Below, in pieces: positions 32,311 to 43,562 of a stretch of DNA of 64,000 nucleotides (positions are counted from its first letter, which is position 1; each line of letters begins with the position of its first letter). The stretch comes from Phycisphaerales bacterium. Lineage in GTDB: Bacteria; Planctomycetota; Phycisphaerae; Phycisphaerales; SM1A02. Location: contig JAKVBU010000009.1 in the NCBI GenBank assembly GCA_022446885.1, positions 115,459-179,458 of the forward strand, written 5' to 3'. A program made the position numbers and the translations under genes. The notes under the pieces are model-generated. The model was not told where the DNA came from, made no database searches, and worked only from the letters and a program-made list of their open reading frames with translations.

Positions 32311-34369
32311 GATTGAAGGCGTGAGTCTGGTCGAATCTCATCTCGGTCCCGAGGGAGGGCTCGCTGCTTCATTGGCGGGCTTCGAGGTTCGCCCCCAACA
32401 ACAGCGCCTGGCGGTGTCGGTGCAGCAGGCAATGGCTGAGGGATCGACCTTGCTGGCCGAGGCAGGCACCGGCGTGGGTAAGTCATTCGCCTATCTGCTT
32501 CCGGCGATGGAGCGGATCGTCAATCATGGTGAGACGGTTGTGGTGTCAACGCACACCATCGCGCTGCAGGAACAGTTGATGGAGCGGGACATTCCTGCGT
32601 TGGCCCAGATGATGGGCGACGCGGTAGTTCCGGTGCTCGTCAAGGGGCGGGGCAACTACCTCTCTCGGCGGCGGCTTTCGCTGGCACGTCGTCGGGTCGG
32701 GGAGTTGATCGACGATGAAGAAGACCGCCAGGCCTTGCTCGAAGTCGATGCGTGGGCCCGCACGACTGAAGATGGCTCACGTAGCACGCTTCCCGTGCTG
32801 GGGGCGTCTCGGATCTGGCGGCATGTTGAGTCTGATGCGGGCAATTGCATGGGGCGGCAGTGCCCGATGCACGATGCCTGCTTCTATCAATCGGCCCGGC
32901 GGGCAATGGAAGAGGGCACGCTTCTGGTCACCAATCACTCGCTGTACTTCAGCAATATGGCGCTGCAGTTGCAGGGGGGTTCGATGCTGCCGGCCCATGA
33001 CCACGTCGTGTTCGATGAGGCGCATGCGCTGGAGGATGTCGCAGCCGAGCACTTTGGGTTGTCGGTCTCAGAGATCGCGGTGACGTTGCTCCTGGGGCAG
33101 ATCGAATCACCGGACGAATCTCGAGGTTTCCTGCCCGGCGCCGAGATGCGTGGGATCGATGTCGCACCTGTCCGAACCGTGCTGGCGCAGGCCAGAGTGG
33201 CGGCCAGCGGATTCTTCGCCCAATTGCAGGCTTGGTCCGATCGACACGGGGCGGATCGGATGCGTGAGCCGGGCATGGTGGAAGACGTGCTCTCCGGGCC
33301 ACTGCGCACCTTGGCCGAAGCACTGCGCCTGCTCAAGGCTGACCTTGCCGACGTGGAGGATCAGGCCGAGGTCAATGCGTGGGCCATGCGGGCTGACACG
33401 CTGGCGATGGGGGCGCAGCGATTGATCGAACAGGACATTCCCGGGGCGGTCTACATGGTGGAAGGGGCGGGCATGCCCGTCGCTCGGGGATCGCGCCGGC
33501 GGCGTCGCGGCGTTTCGCTCAAGTGTCTGGTCGTGGACGTGGCGCCGCTTCTGTCACAGCAGCTGTTCGCGCCCGACAGGCGTGGGCCATCGGTCGTTCT
33601 GACCAGCGCAACGCTAGCAACAGCTCAGGGGTCGTTCGATCATGTGCGGCGACGCCTCGGATGCGCTGACGCGACCACGTTGCAGGCGGGCAGCCCATTC
33701 GACTACGGCAGGCAGATGAGGATCGTGGTGGACTCCGCCATGCCCGATCCGGCCCGTCGTGCCAATCTCTCGGACGCGTTCGATCGTGCCATGGATGAGC
33801 GACTGATCGAACTGGCTCACCGCTGTGGTGGGGGCATGCTGGTGCTCTGTACCAGCAATGCCTCAGTTCAGGCGATTGCCCAGCGGTGCGCGGGGCAATT
33901 CGAGGCAGCCACGGGCGCTCCAGCGCTGGCGCAGGGGCTTGACGGCGCGCCCCATCGACTGGTTGATGCGCTGCGTGAAGGGAAGGCTGGCGTCATCATC
34001 GGCACGACCAGCCTGTGGACAGGTATCGATGTGCGCGGCGCCGCACTGCGATGTGTCGCAATCACTCGTATTCCGTTTGAACCTCCAGACCGTCCATTGG
34101 TGGAGGCCCGCTGTGAGGCTATCGAGGCTGCCGGCGGCAGCGCTTTCATGGATGAGGTGCTGCCACGCGCTGTTCTACGGATGCGTCAGGGCATCGGCCG
34201 GCTCATTCGGCACTCGGAGGACACGGGCATCGTCGCCCTGCTCGACCCGCGCATCATGACGCGGCCATATGGTCGAGCGTTCCTCCACGCGCTGCCCGGT
34301 GGCGTCGAGATTGAGGACTTGGGCGGCAGGTGGGAGGGCATGGTGACGGCGCACCCAGATCAAGATTGA
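32249..34369 (+). CDS. DinG/YoaA-family ATP-dependent DNA helicase
   Basis: A superfamily 2 helicase of the XPD/DinG group, 706 residues from ATG 32249. GTG 32321 (682 residues) lies 10 bases behind the rsmG stop and avoids a 62-base overlap; it is an equally good start. Motifs are Walker A LLAEAGTGVGKSFAYLLP, Ia VVSTHTIALQEQL, DEAH box VVFDEAHALED, VVLTSATLA and the final RMRQGIGRLIRHSEDTG. The iron-sulphur region has Cys spaced as in E. coli DinG for ligands 2-4 (C-x4-C-x5-C in the GNCMGRQCPMHDAC segment). The first ligand, normally in GRxNYLC, is Ser here (GRGNYLS). The cluster could be absent, three-iron, or Ser-ligated. Confidence 0.88.
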   Translation: MARSHDAFPEGPVSPAANHCEIEGVSLVESHLGPEGGLAASLAGFEVRPQQQRLAVSVQQAMAEGSTLLAEAGTGVGKSFAYLLPAMERIVNHGETVVVSTHTIALQEQLMERDIPALAQMMGDAVVPVLVKGRGNYLSRRRLSLARRRVGELIDDEEDRQALLEVDAWARTTEDGSRSTLPVLGASRIWRHVESDAGNCMGRQCPMHDACFYQSARRAMEEGTLLVTNHSLYFSNMALQLQGGSMLPAHDHVVFDEAHALEDVAAEHFGLSVSEIAVTLLLGQIESPDESRGFLPGAEMRGIDVAPVRTVLAQARVAASGFFAQLQAWSDRHGADRMREPGMVEDVLSGPLRTLAEALRLLKADLADVEDQAEVNAWAMRADTLAMGAQRLIEQDIPGAVYMVEGAGMPVARGSRRRRRGVSLKCLVVDVAPLLSQQLFAPDRRGPSVVLTSATLATAQGSFDHVRRRLGCADATTLQAGSPFDYGRQMRIVVDSAMPDPARRANLSDAFDRAMDERLIELAHRCGGGMLVLCTSNASVQAIAQRCAGQFEAATGAPALAQGLDGAPHRLVDALREGKAGVIIGTTSLWTGIDVRGAALRCVAITRIPFEPPDRPLVEARCEAIEAAGGSAFMDEVLPRAVLRMRQGIGRLIRHSEDTGIVALLDPRIMTRPYGRAFLHALPGGVEIEDLGGRWEGMVTAHPDQD

Positions 34370-34405
34370 CGGTTGGCCTGTGGGCTTGCGATATCCTTCC
34401 CGGCC

Positions 34406-35803
34406 ATGCACAAGCAACTAGATGCAGTTTTCAAGGCCTACGACGTACGCGCCATCACCCCTGATCCACTGAGCGCCGATGTGGTGTGCGCCATCGGTGC
34501 CGGAGCCGGACGTTTTCTGGGCGAGGAGTCGGCTGAAGATCGCCCGAGTGTTGTCGTCGGTCGAGACATGCGATTGACATCGCCCGATCTGGCCGAGGCC
34601 CTGATCGATGGCCTGCTTCGCGTTGGCGTTGAAGTAGCCGACATCGGCTTGTGCGACACGCCCATGGTGCCTTGGGCGACCAAGCACTTGCGGGCGGCCG
34701 GTGGCATTCAGGTGACGGCCTCGCACAATCCACCGCAGTACAACGGGCTGAAAATCTGCCGCCAACTTGGGCGGCCTGTGGGGGAGGGAACGGGGCTGGA
34801 AACCATTCGCCTGCATGCGACTGATGGCCCTGGCCAGCAGGGCGCCGCGGGCGGCGCCAGGCGCGTCTCGCTGGATCTCTGGGACGACTATCGACGGCAT
34901 GTGCTGGCCTTCATGCACCCCGGGCTGCTCGATGGTTCACGCACGATCACGCTTGCCATTGACGGGTCCAACGGCATGGCCGGCACCTGCGTGCCACGGC
35001 TCTTTGGCGACGTACCCGGGCTCGACCTGCATGCGATCAACATGGAAAACGACGCAGGCCACTTCGCCCATCCTCCCAACCCGCTGCTGCCTGAAGTGAT
35101 CGCTGTCGTGGGTGAACATGTCAGGAAGACAGGGGCATCCGCGGGTATGTGCTTCGACGGCGACGCCGATCGCTGCATGATCGTCGATGAACGAGGTGAA
35201 GCTGTCGGATGTGACTTGGTGACAGCATGGCTGGCCCCGCGCTTCCTGCGAGACAACCCCGGCGGAGCCATCGTGTATGACCTGCGATCGAGCAAGGCCG
35301 TGCACGAGGCCGTGAGCGCAGCAGGCGGTGTGCCGGTGCGATCGCGTGTTGGTCACGTCTTCATGAAGAAAGCCATGGCCGACAATGGCGGCGTCTTCGG
35401 CGGGGAACTCTCGGGTCACTTCTACTTCAGAGACAACGGAAACTGCGACAGCGGAGCAATGGCCTTTGCCTGTCTGGCCTCGGCACTGGTGGATCTGGAT
35501 GGAGCCCCATTCAGCAGCGCCATCGCGCCGCTTGCTGCGGGGCGGGCTCAGTCAGGTGAGATCAACTTCGAGGTTGACGACAAGGAGGCCGCCATGGAGC
35601 GGCTCGTTGCGTCGCACCCTGATGCCCAAACCGACACACTCGACGGTGTCACAGTGGACTGTGGCGACTGGTGGTGCAATGTCCGGCCCAGCAATACTGA
35701 GCCGCTGCTGCGACTGAACCTGGAAGCGGCAGATGCCCAGCGCGTAGAATCGCTGGTGGCCGATGTGTCAGAGCTGCTGGGTGAGCGAGTGGAGGGGCAT
35801 TGA
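34406..35803 (+). CDS. Phosphomannomutase/phosphoglucomutase
   Basis: Started at ATG 34406 (465 residues); the frame is open from a TTG at 34373 but homology starts at MHKQLDAVFKAYDVRAI. It belongs to the alpha-D-phosphohexomutase family: the phosphoserine loop TASHNPPQYNGLK, metal-binding DGDADRCMIVDE, sugar-binding GGELSGHFYFRD and phosphate-binding RPSNTEPLLRLN are all present. It interconverts hexose 6- and 1-phosphates (ManB/AlgC type), supplying GDP-mannose or UDP-glucose precursors. A TATCCT hexamer eight bases before the ATG and no Shine-Dalgarno suggest a very short leader. It converges with the kinase gene (19 bp between stops). Confidence 0.93.
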   Translation: MHKQLDAVFKAYDVRAITPDPLSADVVCAIGAGAGRFLGEESAEDRPSVVVGRDMRLTSPDLAEALIDGLLRVGVEVADIGLCDTPMVPWATKHLRAAGGIQVTASHNPPQYNGLKICRQLGRPVGEGTGLETIRLHATDGPGQQGAAGGARRVSLDLWDDYRRHVLAFMHPGLLDGSRTITLAIDGSNGMAGTCVPRLFGDVPGLDLHAINMENDAGHFAHPPNPLLPEVIAVVGEHVRKTGASAGMCFDGDADRCMIVDERGEAVGCDLVTAWLAPRFLRDNPGGAIVYDLRSSKAVHEAVSAAGGVPVRSRVGHVFMKKAMADNGGVFGGELSGHFYFRDNGNCDSGAMAFACLASALVDLDGAPFSSAIAPLAAGRAQSGEINFEVDDKEAAMERLVASHPDAQTDTLDGVTVDCGDWWCNVRPSNTEPLLRLNLEAADAQRVESLVADVSELLGERVEGH

Positions 35804-35822
35804 CCGCTCTGTCAGGGTGGGC

Positions 35823-38252
<2,430 letters not shown>

Positions 38253-38279
38253 GTGTCCTCGCCCTCCAACGAGTCACCT

Positions 38280-39134
38280 CTACTCTCCAGGGATCACGTT
38301 GATCATGCCGGTCCAGGGGCTCGATGCGCTGGCATAGAGCTTCTTGCCTATTCGGCCGGCTCTGGCGCCGTGGTATCCAGCTTCGCAGGCCAGTCGCATC
38401 GCGTGGGCCATGGCGACGGGGTCCTTGGCGTGGGCAATGCCTGTGTTGAGCAGCACGCCGTCTGCGCCCAACTCCATGGCCATGGTGACGTCGCCGGGAG
38501 AACCGACGCCGGCGTCAACCACCAAGGGATAGTCAGGATCGCCACCCATGTCCGGGTTTTTCAGGATGTCATGGATGATCCGGATCGCCGCCGGATTTGC
38601 GATGCCACGCCCGGATCCGATCGGGGATCCCGCGGGCATCACGCTAGTGGCTCCTGCGTCACGCAGTCGGGCAGCCATGATTGGATCGTCGCTGGTGTAG
38701 CAGAGCACATGGAAGCCGTCATCGACCAGCGTGCGGCAGGCTTCGAGGGTGCCTACCGGGTCAGGCAGCAGCGTTGTGGTGTCTCCGAGCACCTCCAGTT
38801 TGACCCAATCCTTGCCTGCATTGCCGATCTGATCCAGCAGCTCTCGGCCAAGACGGGCGACCCGCACAGCGTCGGCGGCGTCGAAGCACCCAGCCGTGTT
38901 TGGAAGGACGACATAGCGGTCGAGGTCGATCGCATCGAGCAGGCTGCGGCCCTGTTCATCGAGGAGTCGCTCGCGCCGAACGGCAACGGTGATGGCCCTG
39001 GCACCACTGGCGTCAAGTGCTTCGGCCATGAGATCCAATGACTCGTACTTGCCGGTGCCGACGATCAGACGTGAGTCGAGCGTGAATGGCCCAAGTGTCA
39101 GAGGTTTGACGTCGATGCTCGTGCAGGTGCTCAT
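38280..39134 (-). CDS. thiG: Thiazole synthase
   Basis: Started at ATG 39134 (284 residues), 28 bp after thiS; the upstream open frame runs into thiS. ThiG builds the thiazole phosphate of thiamine from DXP, glycine/dehydroglycine and ThiS thiocarboxylate. Motifs are [41 protein letters not shown], the Schiff-base Lys in [10 protein letters not shown] (equal to B. subtilis Lys96), [51 protein letters not shown] and the final [11 protein letters not shown]. An Asp/Gly-rich loop around [12 protein letters not shown] is a small insertion. Confidence 0.96.
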   Translation of the reverse strand: MSTCTSIDVKPLTLGPFTLDSRLIVGTGKYESLDLMAEALDASGARAITVAVRRERLLDEQGRSLLDAIDLDRYVVLPNTAGCFDAADAVRVARLGRELLDQIGNAGKDWVKLEVLGDTTTLLPDPVGTLEACRTLVDDGFHVLCYTSDDPIMAARLRDAGATSVMPAGSPIGSGRGIANPAAIRIIHDILKNPDMGGDPDYPLVVDAGVGSPGDVTMAMELGADGVLLNTGIAHAKDPVAMAHAMRLACEAGYHGARAGRIGKKLYASASSPWTGMINVIPGE

Positions 39135-39162
39135 TGGTCGTTTGTTCTCAATGAAAGTGTGG

Positions 39163-39363
39163 TCAGCCGCCGCCGACCAGTGTGACCAGTTCGACGCGAT
39201 CACCCTCTTGCAGCGTGCAGGTGGCGTGGCGATTGCGGGGGATGACATCGGCATTCACCTCTACGGCGCATGGCCGCTGCGACAGGCCCAGCGACTCCAG
39301 CAGCATTGACACGCTGGTGTCGCCGTTGGCCTCATGAGGCGCTCCATTGACCATGATCCGCAT
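39163..39363 (-). CDS. thiS: Sulfur-carrier protein ThiS
   Basis: A 66-residue ubiquitin-like beta-grasp protein ([20 protein letters not shown] ... [11 protein letters not shown]). The C-terminal Gly-Gly is thiocarboxylated by ThiF and delivers sulphur to ThiG. An extra Gly makes the end GGG, which keeps the required terminal diglycine. It is the first gene of the thiS-thiG pair; no thiF or thiO is in the window. TAGGAT lies six bases before the ATG. Confidence 0.92.
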   Translation of the reverse strand: MRIMVNGAPHEANGDTSVSMLLESLGLSQRPCAVEVNADVIPRNRHATCTLQEGDRVELVTLVGGG

Positions 39364-39369
39364 GAAGGG

Positions 39370-39375
39370 ATCCTA
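39370..39375 (-). promoter_or_regulatory. -10-like hexamer for thiS, leaderless-type spacing
   Basis: On the minus strand TAGGAT is followed by six bases (CCCTTC, not a Shine-Dalgarno) and the thiS ATG. The transcript would begin at the start codon. With only 36 bases between thiS and the next gene upstream, there is no room for a TPP riboswitch, so thiamine control of this pair is not by that route. Confidence 0.5.
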
Positions 39376-39399
39376 TCGAGGCGGGAGCCTCATCGACGA

Positions 39400-40902
39400 T
39401 CAGAGCATGAAGAAGGCGACGATTGCGAAGACCGGCACCAGTACGGGCAAGGCGTATCTCACCACGTAGCCGAAGAAGGAGGGCATCTTGACCCCATCCT
39501 GTTCGGCGATCGCTTTCACCATGAAGTTTGGCCCGTTGCCGATGTAGGTCATGGCGCCGAGGAAGACCGCCCCCAGGCTGATTGCCCGGAGCAGGTCCGC
39601 ATCGATCACGCCTGCATCTCCCTGAAGTTCAACGACGGTTTCGCCCGGTGGGGCCGACTGGGCCAACTCGAAGAAGACCAGATAGGTCGGAGCGTTGTCG
39701 AGCACGCTGGAGAGGCCGCCGGTGATCCAGAAGTACATCCACGATTCGGTGAGCTGCGCCGAGATGGCGGACCCTTCTGCCTTGAGAACGGTCAATGGCA
39801 CCTGCATGGCGATGAAGATGCCGATGAAGATCACCGCCACCTCAATGATGGCGTGATAGTCGAATCGATTGGCTTTGCGGATCGAGCCCGGGGTAGACAG
39901 CAGGGCGATGACGACCAGCGCCAGCATGCACAGCTCACGCAGGAAGTCGAAGGCGATCCAATCGGTGAATGGCACAGGCTTGCCCGGCTGGATGAACGCC
40001 ACGCAGCAGACGATGCCGCCCAGCCAGATGAGATTCCACCATCCATCGAGTCGAAGGGGCTCGACATCAGCCAGATCGAAACTCTTTACGACCGGCGCCT
40101 CGCGGCGGTAGAGCATGCTGTCCCAGAAGTAGTAGACCACCAGCAGGATCAAGCTCACCAGCAACCACGGTCCCCAGAGCGAGAACGTCCAGAAGAAGGG
40201 CACGCCGGCCAAGTAGCCCAGGAAGAGTGGGGGGTCGCCAATGGGCAACAGGGCGCCGCCGATGTTGCTCACCAGGAAGATGAACATCACCACTGTGTGC
40301 ACCTTGTGCTGGCGGGCCTGATTTGTCTTGAGCAGTGGCCGGATCAGGAGCATGCTCGCGCCGGTTGTGCCGATGAACGAGGCAATGCCAGCACCGACAG
40401 CCAGAATTGCTGTGTTGGTGATTGGCCGAGCAGGCAGATCTCCGCCCAGATGAATGCCGCCGCTGATCACATAGAGCGTGAACAGCAGGATGATGAAGGG
40501 CACGTACTCATCGAGCACGGCATGCTGGAGCGTGATGCCCACGTCATGCCAGCCAATGGCCGCCCAGACATAGAGGAGCGTGCCCCCGGCGGCCAGCACC
40601 GACACGAGCAGTCGGCTGAGATTGCTGTGCCACCAGTGTGCCACTCTGGAGATCAAAGGCAGGACGGCGATGGCGCCCAGCAGGGCCACGAATGGGATCG
40701 TGCCCAGCCCCCACCAAGACGGGGCATGCGCCCCAGCGTGGGCCTCGTCATGGGCCCCATGATCGCCCCCAAGGGACAGGGCCAAGGCGGCCGCCATTGC
40801 AAGCAGCAAGGCGATGCAGATGCCCAGCGTCAGCGTTCGCTTGGGCCCTTCGGTTCCGAGGGGATGGCCCTGCGAGTCGTGTTGGTGTTCAGGCTTCGCC
40901 AC
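39400..40902 (-). CDS. NhaD-type sodium/proton antiporter
   Basis: A 500-residue membrane protein of the ion-transporter (citrate/arsenite/NhaD) superfamily, with 12-13 membrane segments. Family-type features are the SFIGTTGASMLLIRPLL segment, the NIGGALLPIGDPPLFLG re-entrant loop and, in the second half, GGLSSVLDNAPTYLVFFE with TYIGNGPNFMVKAIAE. The inverted duplicate loops are those that bind Na+ in NhaD. A His/Asp-rich periplasmic loop (GGDHGAHDEAHAGAHAP, about residues 45-62) may bind metal or sense pH. The start is GTG at 40902; TAGCAC lies six bases upstream, a near match to the leaderless pattern. It ends 36 bp before thiS. Confidence 0.87.
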   Translation of the reverse strand: MAKPEHQHDSQGHPLGTEGPKRTLTLGICIALLLAMAAALALSLGGDHGAHDEAHAGAHAPSWWGLGTIPFVALLGAIAVLPLISRVAHWWHSNLSRLLVSVLAAGGTLLYVWAAIGWHDVGITLQHAVLDEYVPFIILLFTLYVISGGIHLGGDLPARPITNTAILAVGAGIASFIGTTGASMLLIRPLLKTNQARQHKVHTVVMFIFLVSNIGGALLPIGDPPLFLGYLAGVPFFWTFSLWGPWLLVSLILLVVYYFWDSMLYRREAPVVKSFDLADVEPLRLDGWWNLIWLGGIVCCVAFIQPGKPVPFTDWIAFDFLRELCMLALVVIALLSTPGSIRKANRFDYHAIIEVAVIFIGIFIAMQVPLTVLKAEGSAISAQLTESWMYFWITGGLSSVLDNAPTYLVFFELAQSAPPGETVVELQGDAGVIDADLLRAISLGAVFLGAMTYIGNGPNFMVKAIAEQDGVKMPSFFGYVVRYALPVLVPVFAIVAFFML

Positions 40903-40989
40903 GGAGGAGTGCTACAGAGGTTCTCGACGGGGGTGGTCCAACTGGAAGGCCATCATGAGGGACGGCCAAGGGGAGGCATGGTAGCGAGG

Positions 40990-41733
40990 TCAGATCGAAA
41001 ACCGCGCCTCCAGCAGGTCCATCAGCCAAGCGGCAAACGCGCCCTTGGGCAGGTCTGGGGGCGCCACGCTTTTGGGCCCGTCGGCAAAGAGCACGCTCGC
41101 TGTGATCGTCTCCGACTCCATGGTTTCAAGGGGATTGGCCACGATGGCGTCGATGCCCTTTCGCGCCATCTTCTCGGTGGCGGCTTGTTCGAGTTGATGT
41201 GCTGATTCCAACGCAAAGCCGACCATGTGCTGGCCAGGACGCCTGCCGGCGGCTAGTTGGGCCAGCAGGTCCGGGGCTGGGTCGAGCGTCAGTGTCAATG
41301 GGCCGTTGCGGCGCGACAGCTTGCCCTCTGCCTGAGTTCTGGGAATGAAGTCAGCCACGGCTGCGGCCATGATGAGCATGGCATGTTGGGGCATATGCCG
41401 CTTCAGCAGTTGCTGCAGGTCTTGCGTGGACTCAAATCGCTCCACCTGCACACCCTCCGGAAGGTCGCCCGTCTGGCCCACCGGGCCCAGCAGCAGGGTG
41501 GTGGGATGGCCGCGTCGGCACGCCTCACTCGCCAACGCAACCCCCATGGCGCCTGAGGAGCGATTGGAGATATGACGCACAGAATCGATGCGCTCGCGGG
41601 TTGGTCCAGCCGTCAGCAAGAGGCCTTGAGGTGAACCGGATCTGTCTGGTGGAGCGTGGTCTGGCACTGGAGTCGTTGGATTCGGCCTGGTCAGGGGTTG
41701 CGGCGAGCCTGTCGGGGCAGAATACTGTCCCAC
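40990..41733 (-). CDS. coaB: Phosphopantothenate-cysteine ligase (CoaB domain alone)
   Basis: Up to 247 residues from GTG 41733; the true start is uncertain because the first 35 residues are Pro-rich and unconserved. The ligase core begins at GLLLTAGPTRERIDSVRHIS and has the NRSSGAMGVALA nucleotide loop. It continues with MAAAVADFIP (dimer/substrate Asn/Asp region), the AEGKLSRR loop with its Lys, and a VGFALES segment. It couples 4'-phosphopantothenate with Cys in CoA synthesis. The decarboxylase half (CoaC), usually fused in front, is absent here and must be encoded elsewhere. It diverges from the PilB-type gene at 41751. Confidence 0.87.
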   Translation of the reverse strand: MGQYSAPTGSPQPLTRPNPTTPVPDHAPPDRSGSPQGLLLTAGPTRERIDSVRHISNRSSGAMGVALASEACRRGHPTTLLLGPVGQTGDLPEGVQVERFESTQDLQQLLKRHMPQHAMLIMAAAVADFIPRTQAEGKLSRRNGPLTLTLDPAPDLLAQLAAGRRPGQHMVGFALESAHQLEQAATEKMARKGIDAIVANPLETMESETITASVLFADGPKSVAPPDLPKGAFAAWLMDLLEARFSI

Positions 41734-41750
41734 TTCAGGCAGGCGGGCCG

Positions 41751-43541
41751 ATGCCCTCCACCAAGCTTCCCTCTCTCAGGACGCATCCTCCCCGCATGGC
41801 ACGGCGATCACGAGTCAGACGCAAACTCGGCGAGATTCTCCTGTCAGCTGACGTCGTCACGCAGGAGCAGATCGATTCGGCTGCCACAACGGCCAAGGGG
41901 TCTGGCAAGCGATTGGGGGAGTGCCTCGTGGAGGCAGGTCACTGCAGCGATGTTGATGTGGCCCGGGCGCTCGCTGAGCAGTTCGGCATGCAGTTCAACC
42001 CGCTCGAGAGCGGTGAGGACCAGGCCGGAATCGAAAAGGACGCCATTCCGGCGGACATCATCCGCAAGCACGTCGTGCTGCCTGCGGGCAAGGCAAACGG
42101 TCGCCTTCGTCTGCTCGTGCACGACCCGATGGATCTTGAGCTGCTGGATCTGCTTCGGTTTCGACTGAGCACCGAGATTGATACGGCCATTGCGCCCAGA
42201 AGCCGGATTCAGACCGTCATCGACGATCTCTTCGGATCGGGCGCAGCCGTCGCCACCGACTCACTGGTGACGGAGTCGATCGATGTCTCCGTTGACCGCA
42301 GCGTCGATCGAAGTGTTGATGCATCGGTGGACATCGTTGCCGGTGAAGATCAGGCACCGATCGTGAAACTGTCCAACAAGCTCATCATGGAGGCAGTTCG
42401 AGGGCGGGCCAGCGATATTCACATCGAACCCATGTCTGATCGCGTCGTGCTCCGCTATCGCATTGATGGTGTGTGCCACGTTCGTGACAACCTGCCAAAG
42501 CGCATGCAGGCCGCGCTGCTGGCCCGTCTGAAGCTCATGTCCGGCGTGAACATCGCCGAGCGGCGAGTTCCTCAGGACGGCCGCATCAAGATGGAGATCG
42601 ACGATCAGCAGATCGATTTCCGTGTGTCCTGCTGCCCGGCCTATCACGGCGAGTCGGTGGTGCTTCGTGTGCTCCGCCCAGACTCGGTCAAGATCGGCCT
42701 GCCCAATCTGGGCTTCGAGCCCGACCATCTGGACACCTTCAACAAGATCATTCGTCGGCCCACGGGCATCTTCCTCGTGACCGGGCCGACTGGTTCGGGC
42801 AAGACGACCACGCTGTACTCGGCCTTGGATGTGCTGAACCGTCCCGATCGCAAGATCATCACGGCCGAGGATCCGGTGGAGTATTCCTTCACCGGCATCA
42901 ACCAGTGCCAGGTGAAGGAGTCGATCGGGCTGACCTTCTCGAGCATTCTCCGGGCCATGCTGCGGCAGGCACCCAACATCGTGCTCATCGGTGAGATTCG
43001 AGACCGCGAAGTGGCCGATATCGCGATTCAGGCCGCCCTCACCGGTCACCTGGTCTTCTCGACGTTGCACACCAACGACGCGCCCTCAGCCATCACTCGA
43101 TTGATCGACATGGGCGTGAAGCCCTATCTGGCGGCCTCGTCCATTCAGGCCATCATGGCCCAGCGACTCATTCGGACGCTCTGCAGTTGCAAGGCGCCCG
43201 CGGAAGACCTCGATCCGCGTCTGCTGCGTCTGGTGGGCATTTCTCCAGATGAGGCGCCGGGCAAGGTGATGGCCCCTCAGGGCTGCGGAAAATGCAACGG
43301 CGTGGGCTTCAAAGGCCGAAAAGCCATCTTCGAGATGATGATGATGAACGCCGAAATCCGCGATCTGGCCTTCTCACGGGCGCCGGTGGCGGAACTCAGG
43401 CAGGCTGCCCTGCGAACAGGCATGCGGGATCTGCTGGGCGACGGTCGCCTGAAGATTCTTGGTGGCGTGACGACGCCAGAAGAGGTCGCGAAATTCGCTC
43501 AGGCCGATACGCTGGTGGAGGCGAACATCGATTCGGAGTGA
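41751..43541 (+). CDS. PilB/GspE-family assembly ATPase (first of two)
   Basis: Started at ATG 41751 (596 residues); ATG 41796 is also possible, and the open frame upstream overlaps coaB on the other strand. The N-terminal MshEN-like domain (RRKLGEILLSADVVTQEQID ... RLGECLVEAGHCSD) is followed by the hexameric ATPase core. The core has Walker A GPTGSGKTTTLYS (from residue 345), the Asp box with EDPVEY, Walker B VLIGEIRD and the His box FSTLHTNDAPSAI. A zinc-type Cys cluster is seen as CSC and CGKCNG. A serine/valine/aspartate repeat (SVDRSVDRSVDASVD) lies between the N domain and the core. It should power pilin-like fibre assembly in type IV pili or type II secretion. Confidence 0.92.
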   Translation: MPSTKLPSLRTHPPRMARRSRVRRKLGEILLSADVVTQEQIDSAATTAKGSGKRLGECLVEAGHCSDVDVARALAEQFGMQFNPLESGEDQAGIEKDAIPADIIRKHVVLPAGKANGRLRLLVHDPMDLELLDLLRFRLSTEIDTAIAPRSRIQTVIDDLFGSGAAVATDSLVTESIDVSVDRSVDRSVDASVDIVAGEDQAPIVKLSNKLIMEAVRGRASDIHIEPMSDRVVLRYRIDGVCHVRDNLPKRMQAALLARLKLMSGVNIAERRVPQDGRIKMEIDDQQIDFRVSCCPAYHGESVVLRVLRPDSVKIGLPNLGFEPDHLDTFNKIIRRPTGIFLVTGPTGSGKTTTLYSALDVLNRPDRKIITAEDPVEYSFTGINQCQVKESIGLTFSSILRAMLRQAPNIVLIGEIRDREVADIAIQAALTGHLVFSTLHTNDAPSAITRLIDMGVKPYLAASSIQAIMAQRLIRTLCSCKAPAEDLDPRLLRLVGISPDEAPGKVMAPQGCGKCNGVGFKGRKAIFEMMMMNAEIRDLAFSRAPVAELRQAALRTGMRDLLGDGRLKILGGVTTPEEVAKFAQADTLVEANIDSE

Positions 43542-43562
43542 TCCAGGGTCGCCCAGACTGCC

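Noticed and set aside
39100..39400. TPP riboswitch before thiS-thiG
   Set aside because: The upstream gap is only 36 bases and contains none of the conserved THI-box sequence.
39334..41205. 623-residue frame on the plus strand
   Set aside because: It is antisense to the NhaD-type antiporter, thiS start and coaB, all with clear motifs. Its His/Gln/Glu/Arg-rich composition is typical of a shadow frame in GC-rich DNA.
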